DNA of 64,000 nt from Sphingomonas sp. J315 (lineage in GTDB: Bacteria > Pseudomonadota > Alphaproteobacteria > Sphingomonadales > Sphingomonadaceae), in contig NZ_CP088296.1 in assembly GCF_024666595.1 (NCBI RefSeq), forward strand, positions 434,001 to 498,000, read 5' to 3'. The number at the start of each line of letters is the position of its first letter. The first letter of the stretch is position 1. The position numbers and the translations under genes are program-made. The notes under the pieces are model-generated. The model had not been told where the DNA came from. It saw nothing but the letters and a program-made list of their open reading frames with translations, and did no database searches. Of the stretch, positions 1-8,977 are shown piece by piece.

Positions 1-707
1 TTCAATGCCCGTTCGGCCGCAGCCAGCCCTTCCTCAAGCTCGTCGAGCTCGCGGTTGAGGTGAATCCGGATCGCCTGGAAGGTCCGGGTGGCCGGGTCCT
101 TCTTCTCATGCGGACGGTACCCAAGGGCCCGCCGCACCACATTTGCCAGGTCCCCCGTGCGCGTAAGGGGCCGTGCCTTCACAATCGCTTGTGCCACACG
201 TCGGGCCTGCTTTTCTTCCCCGTAATTCCGCAATATCGTGGTTAAATCAGACTCACTGATTTCGTTAACCAATTCGGCCGCGGTCATGCCCGACTGGCTC
301 ATCCGCATGTCGAGCGGACCGTCCGATTGAAAGCTGAATCCCCGATCCGCCTGGTCGAGCTGCATCGACGACACGCCGATATCCAGCGTCACGCCATCGA
401 CGGGCGACAGCCCGCGCGCGTCCAGCTCGCGGTCCATCGCAGAGAACGGCGACTGGATCAGGATCAGGCGATTTTCGCTCGCGTCCACAAGGGCTTGACC
501 GCCTTCGATCGCGCTTGGGTCGCGGTCGAAGGCGGCCACCTCGGCGCCCCGCTCGAGGAACGCGCGCGTATAGCCGCCGGCGCCGAACGTCCCATCGACG
601 TGGCGCTCGCCGGGCTGGATGGCGAGGGCGTCGAGCACCTCGGCCAGCATCACCGGAATATGTGGACGATCAGGGTTAACGGCGTCGTGGGTCAGGGGCG
701 CGGTCAC
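1..707 (-). CDS. rsmH: 16S rRNA (cytosine(1402)-N4)-methyltransferase RsmH, N-terminal part
   Basis: SAM-dependent methyltransferase that modifies C1402 of 16S rRNA in the ribosomal P site. The visible 235 codons hold the glycine-rich SAM motif (GTFGAGGYT, about residues 40-48) and the DIGVSS segment typical of RsmH; the C-terminal part lies beyond the window edge. Translation starts at a GTG at 707-705 that overlaps the mraZ stop as GTGA, so the two genes are translationally coupled. The order mraZ-rsmH is the conserved start of the division and cell-wall cluster, so ftsL and ftsI are expected just outside the window. Confidence 0.95.
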   Translation of the reverse strand, partial: MTAPLTHDAVNPDRPHIPVMLAEVLDALAIQPGERHVDGTFGAGGYTRAFLERGAEVAAFDRDPSAIEGGQALVDASENRLILIQSPFSAMDRELDARGLSPVDGVTLDIGVSSMQLDQADRGFSFQSDGPLDMRMSQSGMTAAELVNEISESDLTTILRNYGEEKQARRVAQAIVKARPLTRTGDLANVVRRALGYRPHEKKDPATRTFQAIRIHLNRELDELEEGLAAAERAL

Positions 708-1213
708 AGCGTCACCCCCTTTTCTTCCAGACAGTAGCGGCACGCCGCCTTGATCTGTTCGGAGATAGTCGGATGGTCGAGCAGGGTGCGCGGGTTCCAC
801 ACCTCGATCGTCGCGCCGACCCCCATGAAAAAGGCGTAGCTGCCCTTCGGGATCCCCGCGAGGTGCCCCAGCATCCCCGGCAGCACGAAGCGGCCGGAGG
901 GGTCGAATGCGATATTCTCGCTCGTCCCCACGCCGTCGCGCCAGATATTGGCATCGGCCTGACCGCGATCGCCCGCAAACTCGGTCGCGCGCGCGTCGAG
1001 CCGCTCCATCAGCGAGTCGAAATAGGGCTCGTCATAGGCGACCAGGCACTTGTCGGTTTCGGATGTCGACAGGATCGCGACGCGGGCGTCCTTGCTGTCG
1101 GTCGGGTGGCCGCTGTTCTTCTCCAGCGTCGCACGCAGCCCGGCGGGGATGGCGACACGACCCTTGTCGTCCACCAGCTGTAAGCCAACCCCTCTGTAGC
1201 CGCTGCGTGCCAC
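704..1213 (-). CDS. mraZ: MraZ transcriptional regulator of the dcw cluster
   Basis: DNA-binding protein of the SpoVT/AbrB-like fold that controls its own division and cell-wall operon. The 169-residue product has the two expected half-domains, marked by [10 protein letters not shown] near the N-terminus and DPSGRFVLP in the second half. I chose the GTG at 1213 because a GGGGAGC purine stretch lies upstream and the length fits the family; the frame stays open further upstream but with non-family sequence. The stop overlaps the rsmH start by 4 bases. Confidence 0.93.
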   Translation of the reverse strand: MARSGYRGVGLQLVDDKGRVAIPAGLRATLEKNSGHPTDSKDARVAILSTSETDKCLVAYDEPYFDSLMERLDARATEFAGDRGQADANIWRDGVGTSENIAFDPSGRFVLPGMLGHLAGIPKGSYAFFMGVGATIEVWNPRTLLDHPTISEQIKAACRYCLEEKGVTL

Positions 1214-1559
1214 TCTGCCCCTTGCTCCCCGGGCATGCCTTTTCCGCCTCCGGGTGCACGCCATCGCGCACCCCGGACCCATGATGGCCGACGATAAAGG
1301 TTACCCTGTTAGTCACCGGCCTATCGCAAGCGACTTGGGTTTTCAATGCCTGAACTCGGGATTTCGCGGTAATTTGCCCCACTTCGTGCCTCGGCTTACC
1401 GTCGTTTTCACTTCATTCGTTAAGTGAGCACCTTATGTTCCGCGCAGTTTTTGGGGGGGACATCGGGGTGTGCGCCGGGAATCGGGCATGAATGGCGGTC
1501 AGTGGCGGCGATTCCCGTCGTTTCCCGCGCGATGGCGGCGAGTCCCGGGCGGCGGGCGC
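1214..1559. other. Intergenic region upstream of mraZ
   Basis: About 350 bases with no convincing gene. It must contain the mraZ promoter on the minus strand. A GTGGGG element, the core of MraZ-type operators, reads on the minus strand at 1382-1377, but I see only one clear copy, whereas MraZ normally binds several tandem copies. No RNase P RNA, which in some alphaproteobacteria lies near mraZ, could be recognised here. Confidence 0.4.
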
Positions 1560-1877
1560 TCATTCGCCCTCGGGGCGCGCGGGGTCGATATCGGGTGCGG
1601 GGCTTTCGGCGGTACGCGGAGCAATGCCCAGTTCGGCGATCGGCTCGTCCTTCGGCGCGGTGGCGCTGTTGGTCACCATGCCCTCGGTCATGTTCGCGAC
1701 CACCTCGGGCTTGGGTGCCCCTTCGGCCAGGACGGGTGCCTCTTCCTTGGCGGAGGAGAAGATCGCGCTCGCCACCCCGATCAGCAGCAGCACGGTGGCG
1801 AGGCCGGTCAGTCCGACGCGGACCCGCTGCATGCTCGACTGGGGATCTGAAGGTAATGACTTCATAAGCTGTGGCAT
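1560..1877 (-). CDS. Small single-pass membrane protein, unknown function
   Basis: A 105-residue protein with a basic N-terminus, one hydrophobic segment (about residues 23-41) and an acidic, Pro/Glu/Ala-rich tail predicted to be periplasmic and disordered. I do not recognise a named family. The ATG at 1877 is preferred over upstream in-frame codons because it places the hydrophobic segment near the N-terminus as a signal anchor. It lies 55 bases downstream of the cysteine synthase gene on the same strand and may be co-transcribed with it. Confidence 0.6.
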   Translation of the reverse strand: MPQLMKSLPSDPQSSMQRVRVGLTGLATVLLLIGVASAIFSSAKEEAPVLAEGAPKPEVVANMTEGMVTNSATAPKDEPIAELGIAPRTAESPAPDIDPARPEGE

Positions 1878-1932
1878 AAATGTAACGCCTTCACAGCCTA
1901 TTGTCGAATGGGATGTGCAGTGGCTCGCGACC

Positions 1933-2904
1933 CTAGGCCCCGCCCAACCCCTTCTCACGCAGCCATTCCGGGTTGTACAGCGTTGAAAGGTAACGGAATC
2001 CCGTATCGCACAGGATCGTCGCGACCCGCGCGCCCGGCCCCAGCTCGCGCCCCAGCCGCACCGCGCCCGCGACGTTGATCCCCGACGACAGCCCGAGGCA
2101 CAGCCCTTCCTCGGCCAGCAGTCGGCGGACCCACTCCATCCCCTCTTCGTCGGAGATGCGGAACTGCGTGTCGATCGGCGCGCCCTCCAGGTTTGCGGTG
2201 ATCCGCCCCTGACCGATGCCCTCCGCGACCGACGACCCCTCGGCCTTCAGCTCACCGGTCGCATAATAGCTGTACAGCGCCGCGCCATGCGGGTCGGACA
2301 AGGCGATCCGCACCTTCTCGTCCTTTTCCTTGAGGCCCAGCCCGACGCCCGCGATCGTTCCACCGGTCCCCGCCGAGCAGGTAAACCCGTCGATCCGACC
2401 CTCCATCTGGGTCCAGATCTCTTCTGCAGTTCCCACGATATGCGCGCGGCGATTGGCGATATTGTCAAACTGGTTCGCCCATATCGCGTTCGGCGTCTCC
2501 TCGGCGATGCGGCGCGAGGTGTGCACGAAATGGCCGGGGTTGGAGTAAGGCGCGGCCGGCACCAGTACCAGCTCGGCACCCAGCGCGCGCAGCGTGTCCA
2601 TCTTCTCGCGGCTCTGCGTCTCGGGCATGACGATGATCGTCTTGTAGCCTTTGGCATTGGCGACCAGCGCCAGCCCGATCCCGGTATTGCCCGCCGTCCC
2701 CTCGACAATCGTTCCGCCCGGCGCGATCAGCCCGCGCGCTTCGGCATCCTCGACGATGAACAGCGCCGCGCGATCCTTCACGCTCGCACCGGGATTGGCG
2801 AATTCGCACTTCCCGAAAATGTCGCATCCAGCCGCTTCACTCGGCCCCTTGAGCCGGACCAGCGGCGTGTTTCCGATCAGCGCGATCGTATCTTTGGCTA
2901 CCAT
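1933..2904 (-). CDS. cysK: Cysteine synthase A (O-acetylserine sulfhydrylase)
   Basis: PLP enzyme of fold type II that makes cysteine from O-acetylserine and sulfide in the cytoplasm. The 323-residue protein has the PLP-lysine motif NPGASVKDRAA (Lys43), the substrate loop EGTAGNTGIGLA (about residues 68-79) and the glycine-rich phosphate-binding SAGTGGT. Length and motifs fit CysK; an active-site serine would instead be expected for a cystathionine beta-synthase, and the C-terminal extension typical of that enzyme is absent. The ATG at 2904 is the natural start. Confidence 0.9.
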   Translation of the reverse strand: MVAKDTIALIGNTPLVRLKGPSEAAGCDIFGKCEFANPGASVKDRAALFIVEDAEARGLIAPGGTIVEGTAGNTGIGLALVANAKGYKTIIVMPETQSREKMDTLRALGAELVLVPAAPYSNPGHFVHTSRRIAEETPNAIWANQFDNIANRRAHIVGTAEEIWTQMEGRIDGFTCSAGTGGTIAGVGLGLKEKDEKVRIALSDPHGAALYSYYATGELKAEGSSVAEGIGQGRITANLEGAPIDTQFRISDEEGMEWVRRLLAEEGLCLGLSSGINVAGAVRLGRELGPGARVATILCDTGFRYLSTLYNPEWLREKGLGGA

Positions 2905-2950
2905 AGACCCTCGTTAGCCGCGCCTGCCCGCCCCGGGCAAGCAAGCGAAA

Positions 2951-3281
2951 CTATGCCGCGACGCCGGCCTGCTTCAGATGCGGCCCCAGTCGCCCGGTCA
3001 GCCACAGAAAGAACATGCGGTAATCGCTGCCCAGCGACCAGAGCGGGTAGGTAAAGGTCGCCGGCCGGTTCTTCTCCACCCCGAAATGCGCGCCCCACGC
3101 AAAGCCGTACCCCCGCCAACGGGATCGCCAGCAGCCACCACGCGCTCCACGCCACCCCCGCCGCCAGCGCCACGAAGGTCAGCGCCGTCCCGGCATAATG
3201 CAACGCCCGCGTCTGCGGCCTGGCATGCTCGCGCAGATAATAGGGCCAGAAGTCGGCATAGCGGGTAATCGCGCGGGCCAT
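2951..3281 (-). pseudogene. DUF962/Mpo1-like membrane protein, frameshifted as sequenced
   Basis: The N-terminal frame gives a DUF962-type start with hydrophobic segments; after the base run C5 at 3110-3114 (G5 on the coding strand) the family sequence continues in another frame ([17 protein letters not shown] and on to [15 protein letters not shown]), ending with TAG at 2953-2951. Removing one base from the run restores a 109-residue protein of the usual length. Yeast Mpo1, of the same family, is an iron-dependent dioxygenase of fatty-acid alpha-oxidation; the bacterial role is not established. The frameshift may be a sequencing error (see findings). The gene diverges from the glycosylase gene with only 22 bases between the starts. 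Confidence 0.75.
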
Positions 3282-3303
3282 GCGGGAATGCTAGGACGAC
3301 GGC

Positions 3304-3819
3304 GTGTCGCAATCAACTCCACCCCGCAAGGCAAGCTTCCCGCCCGTCGCCGACTCCCGCACCCGCGTCCTCATCTGCGGCAGCCTCCCCGGCGACCGCA
3401 GCCTTGCCGCCCAGCAATATTACGCCCACCCCCAGAACCAGTTCTGGCGCCTGATCGCCGCCGTCATCGACCGCACAGACCTCCCCGCCCTGTCCTACGA
3501 AGCCCGCCTCGCCGCGCTCCGCGACGCGCGCATCGGCTTGTGGGACGCGGTCGCCAGCGCCACCCGCCCGGGCAGCACCGACGCGGCAATCGCCGCGGCA
3601 GAGCCCAACGACCTCCCCACCCTCGCCGCCACCCTGCCCGATCTGCGCGCCATCGCCTTCAACGGCACCACCGCCCACCGCCTCGGCCTGCGCGCGCTCG
3701 GCACGGCGGCGGGGAAGTGGATGATCCTTGCCCTTCCCTCGTCCAGCCCGCTCCACACGGCCGGCCTGGCGGCGAAGCTGCCGGCATGGCTGGGATTGCG
3801 GGAGGTTTTGGGGAGTTGA
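3304..3819 (+). CDS. DNA-deoxyinosine glycosylase of the uracil-DNA glycosylase superfamily
   Basis: Likely base-excision repair enzyme removing hypoxanthine (deaminated adenine) from DNA. The 171-residue product carries the family 6 signature GSLPGDRSLAAQQYYAHPQNQ near residues 26-47, followed by the FW pair, and ends with the SSSPLHTAGLAAKLPAW segment that corresponds to the second UDG motif. Translation starts at GTG 3304; no better start is available. A mismatch-specific (Mug-like) uracil glycosylase is the alternative, but the YYAHPQNQFW form points to the hypoxanthine group. Confidence 0.82.
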   Translation: MSQSTPPRKASFPPVADSRTRVLICGSLPGDRSLAAQQYYAHPQNQFWRLIAAVIDRTDLPALSYEARLAALRDARIGLWDAVASATRPGSTDAAIAAAEPNDLPTLAATLPDLRAIAFNGTTAHRLGLRALGTAAGKWMILALPSSSPLHTAGLAAKLPAWLGLREVLGS

Positions 3820-3976
3820 ACGGGCGGGTCTGCTGTGCCCCCTGATCCGGCCACTCGCGGGGTTCGCAATGACTCCCGAAACCTGCCGCGCGGCCTGTGC
3901 CGGACCGGCGCTGCGTCTGGCGAGATCAGCTTGCATTCCCTGGTTGCAGCCTGAACGACCGGCAACCCCGCAGAAC

Positions 3977-5719
3977 CTACCCCCTGTCCAACATCGTCAG
4001 CAGTCGCCGCGCATCCCAGGCCTCGCGCAGGAGCAGGCCTTCGTCGAGCAGCCGCTGAAAGCCCGGTTCGTCGAGCGGGGCGGCGAAGAGATAGCCCTGG
4101 CCGACCGAGCAGCCCAGCGCCAGCATGATCGCACGCTCGGCCTCCGTCTCGATCCCCTCGGCGACGACGCGGATGTCGAGCGCGGCACCGAGCTTGATGA
4201 TGCCTTCGACGATGACCCGCTTGGCCACGCTGTGCGCGAGGTCGTGCACGAAGCTGCGATCGACCTTGATCTCGCTGAGCGGGAAGCTCTCCAGATAGCG
4301 CAGGTTGGAGTAGCCGGTGCCGAAATCGTCGATCGAGATGCCGACTCCCATGTGCCGCAGATCTTCGAACGCGCGGCGGATGTTCGCCGGTTCGGGGATC
4401 ATCAGATTCTCGGTGAGTTCGAGCGTGAGCCACTCCGCGCGACACCCGGTCGCGTCGAGCACCTGCCGCACCACGGCGACCATGTCGCGCTGCATGAACT
4501 CCATCACCGATACGTTGAGCGAGAAGCGGATCGGGGTGTGGCGGCACTGATTGACCTGCACGGCATGGGCGGCGAGCATCTGAAGACCCCAGGCGCCAAT
4601 GTCGAGGATCGCCCCGGTTTCCTCCGCGATTCCGATGAAGCGGGCCGGCGGCTGCAGTCCGAAGGCGCCGTGGTTCCAGCGCAGCAGCGCCTCGGCCCCG
4701 ACCAGCTCGCCGGTGGCGAGATCGACCTGGGGCTGGTAGTGAAACAGCAGCTCCTGATTGGCGGCAGCCATGCGCAATTCGCTGGCCAGCCGGATGCGGT
4801 TGCGCGCATCGCGCTCGTCCGCATCGACAAAGGCATGGGGCGGGTAGCCGGGGGTGGTCTTTGACCGCTGGAGCGCCGCACCGGCCTGTCGCACGAGCGC
4901 GCGCGGCTCCGCGCCGGCCGAGCCCAGCGTATAACCGGCGGCGAACTGGACCGCGAGCGATGCGCCAGGCAGGACGAAGCGCGGCTTGAGCAGTTCGACG
5001 ATGTCGTCGACCACGCCGGCGGCGCGGCGCGGATCGTCCAGTTCGAACGCGAGCGCGAAACTGTTGCTGCCGATCCGCGCCACGGCCGCCGCCGGGAGCG
5101 TCGCCAGCCGCGCGGCGGCCGAGCGAATGAGCGCATCGCCGACGTCGTAGCCGAAGCCGTTATTGACGTCGTGGAACCGGACGATGTCGGTCTTGACCAC
5201 CAGCACGGCGCCGGTCGCCGACGCGGTCAGCCCGGCGATCCGGTCGAGCAGCCCATAGCGGTCGAACAGGCCGGTGAGGCGGTCGATGCCCGCTTCATGC
5301 GTCACGTCGCGGATCAGGCCGACGAAATGGGTGACCTGCCCGCTATCGTCGCGCAGCGGAAGCAGGCGCAGTGCACTGCGGAACATCGTACCGTCGCGGC
5401 GGTAGTTGCGGATCGTCACCGCGCACGGACGGCCATCGGCCAGCGCGTCGCGGATTTCGGCGATCTCGGGCTGAAGCCGGTCGCTGCCCTGAAGATAGCG
5501 ACAATTCTTGCCGATCGCCTCCTCGGCGGAATAGCCGGTGATCGCCGTGAAGGCGGAGTTCACCGCCACGATCGGCTGGCCGCGCATGCGCATGTCGGCG
5601 ACCATCACGCCGTCCGTGCACTGCGCCACCGCGAGTGCGGCGGCGGACGCCGGGGGTGGCGACACCACCTCCGGCACCGTCACGGGCACCGCTGCGCGCC
5701 GGCTGTTCCAGAATTTCAT
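3977..5719 (-). CDS. LOV-type PAS, degenerate GGDEF and EAL c-di-GMP signalling protein
   Basis: 580 residues, probably a cyclic-di-GMP phosphodiesterase under sensory control. Residues 32-140 form a PAS domain of LOV type: GKNCRYLQG carries the photoactive cysteine position (Cys73) and is followed by RNYRRDGTMF. Two usual flavin contacts differ: the Asn after the FW position is Ser and the glutamine near the domain end is Ile. The GGDEF domain is degenerate (GSNSF at 217-221), so cyclase activity is unlikely. The EAL domain keeps EALLR (343-347), the DDFGTGYSN loop and VAEGIET, so hydrolysis of c-di-GMP is expected. No transmembrane segment. The gene lies 37 bases after a FixJ-like HTH gene. 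ATG 5719 was chosen because upstream residues are unlike the family. Confidence 0.88.
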   Translation of the reverse strand: MKFWNSRRAAVPVTVPEVVSPPPASAAALAVAQCTDGVMVADMRMRGQPIVAVNSAFTAITGYSAEEAIGKNCRYLQGSDRLQPEIAEIRDALADGRPCAVTIRNYRRDGTMFRSALRLLPLRDDSGQVTHFVGLIRDVTHEAGIDRLTGLFDRYGLLDRIAGLTASATGAVLVVKTDIVRFHDVNNGFGYDVGDALIRSAAARLATLPAAAVARIGSNSFALAFELDDPRRAAGVVDDIVELLKPRFVLPGASLAVQFAAGYTLGSAGAEPRALVRQAGAALQRSKTTPGYPPHAFVDADERDARNRIRLASELRMAAANQELLFHYQPQVDLATGELVGAEALLRWNHGAFGLQPPARFIGIAEETGAILDIGAWGLQMLAAHAVQVNQCRHTPIRFSLNVSVMEFMQRDMVAVVRQVLDATGCRAEWLTLELTENLMIPEPANIRRAFEDLRHMGVGISIDDFGTGYSNLRYLESFPLSEIKVDRSFVHDLAHSVAKRVIVEGIIKLGAALDIRVVAEGIETEAERAIMLALGCSVGQGYLFAAPLDEPGFQRLLDEGLLLREAWDARRLLTMLDRG

Positions 5720-5756
5720 CGCCGCGTTCCCTGCGTTGCGAAGCGCCCGACCCGGT

Positions 5757-6098
5757 TCAAGACAACAGCATGTCGAGCGGCACGAGCCCGGCCACGAACG
5801 CGATCTGCATCGCCTGCGCCAGGGTGCGTACATTGAGCCGGGTCATCATTCCGGCGCGATAGAGTTCGACCGTCCGGGGGCTGAGGCCCAGCGTATGCGC
5901 GATCTGCTTGTTGCTGCGACCGGCGGCGAGCCCGGTGAGCACGTCGCGCTGGCGGGGGGCAAGATTTTCGACCCGGGCGCGGCATTGCGCGACGAGCAGC
6001 GCATAGGCCGCATTCGCGCTGCGGCCAGCCGATGCGGCTCGCCTCGACGTTTTCGGGGTGGGACGGGTTGCAATTTGCTCGGCGCGTTGAACGTGCAT
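5757..6098 (-). CDS. FixJ/LuxR-type HTH protein lacking a receiver domain
   Basis: A 113-residue protein whose C-terminal half is a GerE-type helix-turn-helix (LAPRQRDVLTGLAAGRSNKQ, then IAHTLGLSPRTVELYRAGMM), closest in style to the output domain of FixJ. There is no receiver domain; the first 45 residues are basic and low-complexity. ATG 6098 has a GGAGG seven bases upstream. It sits directly before the LOV-like EAL gene on the same strand and 66 bases after the GlxA-like gene, so the three may form one transcript and the protein may act as the transcriptional output of that locus. Confidence 0.75.
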   Translation of the reverse strand: MHVQRAEQIATRPTPKTSRRAASAGRSANAAYALLVAQCRARVENLAPRQRDVLTGLAAGRSNKQIAHTLGLSPRTVELYRAGMMTRLNVRTLAQAMQIAFVAGLVPLDMLLS

Positions 6099-6164
6099 GG
6101 CATGACCTCCGGCCCCGAAGTTGCGGCCATGGGGCTGGCGCTTCAACGGCGAGGGGGCGGCGGT

Positions 6165-7152
6165 TCAGGACATAATGGCGGCGCTTTTGTCGCCTTGCCC
6201 TGTGGTCTGGAACCGCAGGCGATATTGGAGCGGCGCGACGCCGATCCGGCGCAGAAAGGCTCGGCGAAGCGTGGTCGTCGATCCGAAGCCCGCGGCGTGG
6301 GCGATTGCCTTGATTGGCGCGTCGCTCTCCTCGAGCAACCGCCGCGCGATATCGATCCGGGTGAGTTCGACATAGGCGGCGGCACTCGTTCCGAGCTGTT
6401 CGCGACACAGCCGCGACAGATGCCGCGGGCTGGTCCCGGCGACGGTCGCCAGCGCGGCGAGATCCAGCGGCGCGCGGGGGGTTTTCGAGAATATGCAATC
6501 GCACCTTGTCAAGCGGACGGGTGCCGGCGCTCTGCGCGGTCAGCGCGTCGCTGAATTGCGACTGGCCGCCGGGGCGCTTCAGAAAGACGACCAGTCGGCG
6601 TGCTGCATAGAGCGCGAGCGCGCGGCCGTGATCCTCCTCGATTAGCGAGAAGGCCAGGTCGATCGCTGCGGTCACTCCGGCCGAACTGAACACTGGCCCA
6701 TCGCGGACGAAGATACGGTCGGGTTCGACATGGATATCGGGGTAAGCAAGCGCGAGGTGGTCGGCATATTGCCAGTGCGTGGTGACACGCCGCCCGGACA
6801 GCAGGCCCGCATCGGCGAGCAGGAACGCCCCGGTGCAGGTCGAGCCGTAACGCCGTGCCGTGCGCGCCTGCCTGCGCAACCAGTCCGCGACCGCGGCGTT
6901 CGGCGCGCGCGGAACCCCAAAGGGACCAATCACGATCAAAGTATCGCTAGGCTCCGTCGCCTGTTCGACCCCTGCATCGGGAAGCACCGTGGAGCCGGAC
7001 GCGCATTTCAGCGGAGTGCCGTGTTCGGTGACCAGGCGAACAATGTAGGGCGGCCGGGATTGCAGCTTGCAGTTCGCCTCGAACAACGCGTCCTGAACGC
7101 CGGCGATCTCCAGCAAATGCGCATTGAGCGGAGCAAATATGGTGACGAGCAC
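6165..7152 (-). pseudogene. GlxA-like AraC-family regulator, frameshifted as sequenced
   Basis: The N-terminal two thirds is a DJ-1/PfpI-like domain (with the CTGAFLLADAGLLSGRR nucleophile-elbow region, then THW) and the C-terminal third is an AraC HTH (GTSPRHLSRLCREQLG and IKAIAHAAGFGSTTTLRRAF). The two parts lie in different frames; the shift falls at the G6 run 6476-6481. Removing one base gives a continuous protein of about 328 residues, normal for the family. Start is GTG 7152 with AGGAGG about 11 bases upstream. Such proteins usually activate genes for amine or amino-acid catabolism; no target is evident here. Confidence 0.8.
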
Positions 7153-7544
7153 GGCTTTTGAAGCCTCCTGAGCGATCGGCGGCGCCGATCGTTCACACTA
7201 TACGCCCCAAATACCCGCGATCCAACGCAGCGCTGGTGCTGATCGCTCGGAAGGGGAGATGGATGACCAATTGCGGGTCGGTGCAGCTGACAGCCGCCGT
7301 CCGGCAACCGGCCGCATTCCCGCTTCGCCCCCCTTTCCTACAATCCCCGATCCGGCATATCTCGTCCGTCCCTTGTCGCACCGCCGGGACGCCCCATGCC
7401 GCTCTCCCATCCCCTCGCCCGCAGCCTCGTCGGCACCCCCACGCGCACCTTTCACCCGCGCATGACACATGCCTCTTTTCGTCAGGTTCCCCACCAAACA
7501 CTGTCAGGCACTGTCCGCCCGCAACCGCGTGACTTCGCCCCCGC
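7153..7544. other. Intergenic region between divergent regulator and polymerase genes
   Basis: Roughly 390 bases between the GlxA-like gene and the Y-family polymerase. I see no gene with a ribosome-binding site or family-like sequence; open frames here are short and GC-driven. It should hold the divergent promoters for both neighbours. Confidence 0.4.
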
Positions 7545-7559
7545 GTTCCGCTATTGTTC
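7545..7559 (+). promoter_or_regulatory. Probable LexA (SOS) box
   Basis: GTTCCGCTATTGTTC matches the alphaproteobacterial LexA operator GTTC-N7-GTTC exactly at its fixed positions. It ends 4 bases before the polymerase start codon at 7564, where a bound repressor would block transcription or its start. The match to eight fixed bases could occur by chance about twice in a window of this size counting both strands, so the position in front of a lesion-bypass polymerase is what makes it convincing. Confidence 0.75.
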
Positions 7560-7563
7560 CGCC

Positions 7564-8868
7564 ATGCCCGACCCGGCGTTCCTCGATCTTCCGCCCCGCC
7601 CGCTGCGCTGGCTCTATCTCGATCTCAACAGCTATTTCGCGGCGGTCGAGCAGCAGCTGAACCCCGATCTGCGCGGGAAGCCGATCATCGTCGCCCCGGT
7701 CGCCAGCGACACCACCGTCGCCATCGCCGCATCGGTTCAGGCCAAGAAATACGGCATCCGCACCGGCACCCCGGTGTGGGAGGCGAAGCGGCTGTGCCGC
7801 GACCTGATCGTCACCCCCGGCCAGCACGAGAAGTACGTCGAGTTTCACGAGGCGATCGTCGCCGAGATCTGGAAGCACATCCCCGTCACCGCCGTCTGCT
7901 CGATCGACGAGGTCGCGTGCCGTCTCCTCGACAACGAAAACGACGCCGAAACCGCGATGGCGCTCGCCCGGCGGATCAAGGCGGGGATCAGGGCGAATGT
8001 CGGCGAATGCCTGACCAGCTCGGTCGGCATCGCGCCCAACCGGCTGCTCGCCAAGCTCGCCAGCGACATGCAAAAGCCCGACGGCCTGACCGTGCTGACC
8101 CAGGACATGCTCCCCCACCGCCTGTTTGACCTCAAGCTGCGCGACATCGCGGGGATCGGCGCGAAGATGGAAAAGCGGCTAGCGCAGCAGGGCATTCTCG
8201 ACATCGGCCAGCTCTGCGAACGCCGCCCGCGCGACGCCGGGTCGGCGTGGGGCGGGGTCAATGGCGACCGGCTCTGGTATCTCCTCCACGGCTTCGACCT
8301 GCCCGAAAAGCCGACCCAGAACCGGACCATCGGTCACAGCCACGTTCTGTCGCCGCGAAAGCGCGGCCTCGAACCCGTCCGCCTCACCGCGCGCCGCCTC
8401 GCGCTCAAATCCGCCAGCCGCTTGCGGCGCAAGGAATATGTCAGCCGCCTGCTGGTGCTCCATGCGAAATTCGAAGACGACAAATCCACCTGGCGCACCT
8501 CGATCAAACTGCCCGCGACGCAGGACAGCTTCACCGTCCTCGCCGCGCTCGACGCGATCTTCCCCCGGCTGGCCGAGGCGGGGCGCACCCGTCCCGGCGG
8601 CTTCGCGATCCGCTTGATCGGTGTGACCCTGGCGGAAATCGCACCACTGGGCGCGGCGCAGGAATCGCTGTTCGGCGCGCTCGACCCCAACGACCCGCTG
8701 GCGCGCGAAACCCGGACGCTGTCGCTCAGCAAGGCGATGGACCGAATCAACGAGAAATTCGGGCGGCACGCAGTGTCGGTGGGGCCAATGGACGGCAGCC
8801 GCACCGATCGCGTCGGCACCAAGATCGCCTTTGGTCGAATCCCGGATCTGGACGAGTTTCACGAGTGA
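7564..8868 (+). CDS. Y-family DNA polymerase (DinB/Pol IV type)
   Basis: Translesion polymerase, 434 residues. The palm motif LDLNSYFAAVEQQ (first catalytic Asp) is near the N-terminus and CSIDEV (second Asp/Glu) is near residue 117; SVGIAPNRLLAKLASDMQKP and the helix-hairpin-helix IAGIGAKM follow. A QESLFG sequence near residue 370 fits a sliding-clamp binding motif. The ATG at 7564 is chosen because family sequence begins right after it; no Shine-Dalgarno sequence precedes it, so the mRNA may be leaderless or nearly so. An SOS box overlaps the start region. The sequence is a variant branch of DinB, so I give no symbol. Confidence 0.88.
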   Translation: MPDPAFLDLPPRPLRWLYLDLNSYFAAVEQQLNPDLRGKPIIVAPVASDTTVAIAASVQAKKYGIRTGTPVWEAKRLCRDLIVTPGQHEKYVEFHEAIVAEIWKHIPVTAVCSIDEVACRLLDNENDAETAMALARRIKAGIRANVGECLTSSVGIAPNRLLAKLASDMQKPDGLTVLTQDMLPHRLFDLKLRDIAGIGAKMEKRLAQQGILDIGQLCERRPRDAGSAWGGVNGDRLWYLLHGFDLPEKPTQNRTIGHSHVLSPRKRGLEPVRLTARRLALKSASRLRRKEYVSRLLVLHAKFEDDKSTWRTSIKLPATQDSFTVLAALDAIFPRLAEAGRTRPGGFAIRLIGVTLAEIAPLGAAQESLFGALDPNDPLARETRTLSLSKAMDRINEKFGRHAVSVGPMDGSRTDRVGTKIAFGRIPDLDEFHE

Positions 8869-8977
8869 AATCCGCATGAAACATGATATTGTAACGATGC
8901 GACGCAATATGCGTTGGGGCACTGTTATCCGTTATATCTTGACCGCCGATGTTGCGTGCGCAAAGGGATCACTCGCT

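Noticed and set aside
1214..1559. RNase P RNA in the gap upstream of mraZ
   Set aside because: The conserved GAGGAAAGTCCGG type core was not seen on either strand.
8902..8914. 13-base palindrome ACGCAATATGCGT upstream of the lipoprotein gene
   Set aside because: Too short and single to call an operator; kept only as a remark with the gene.
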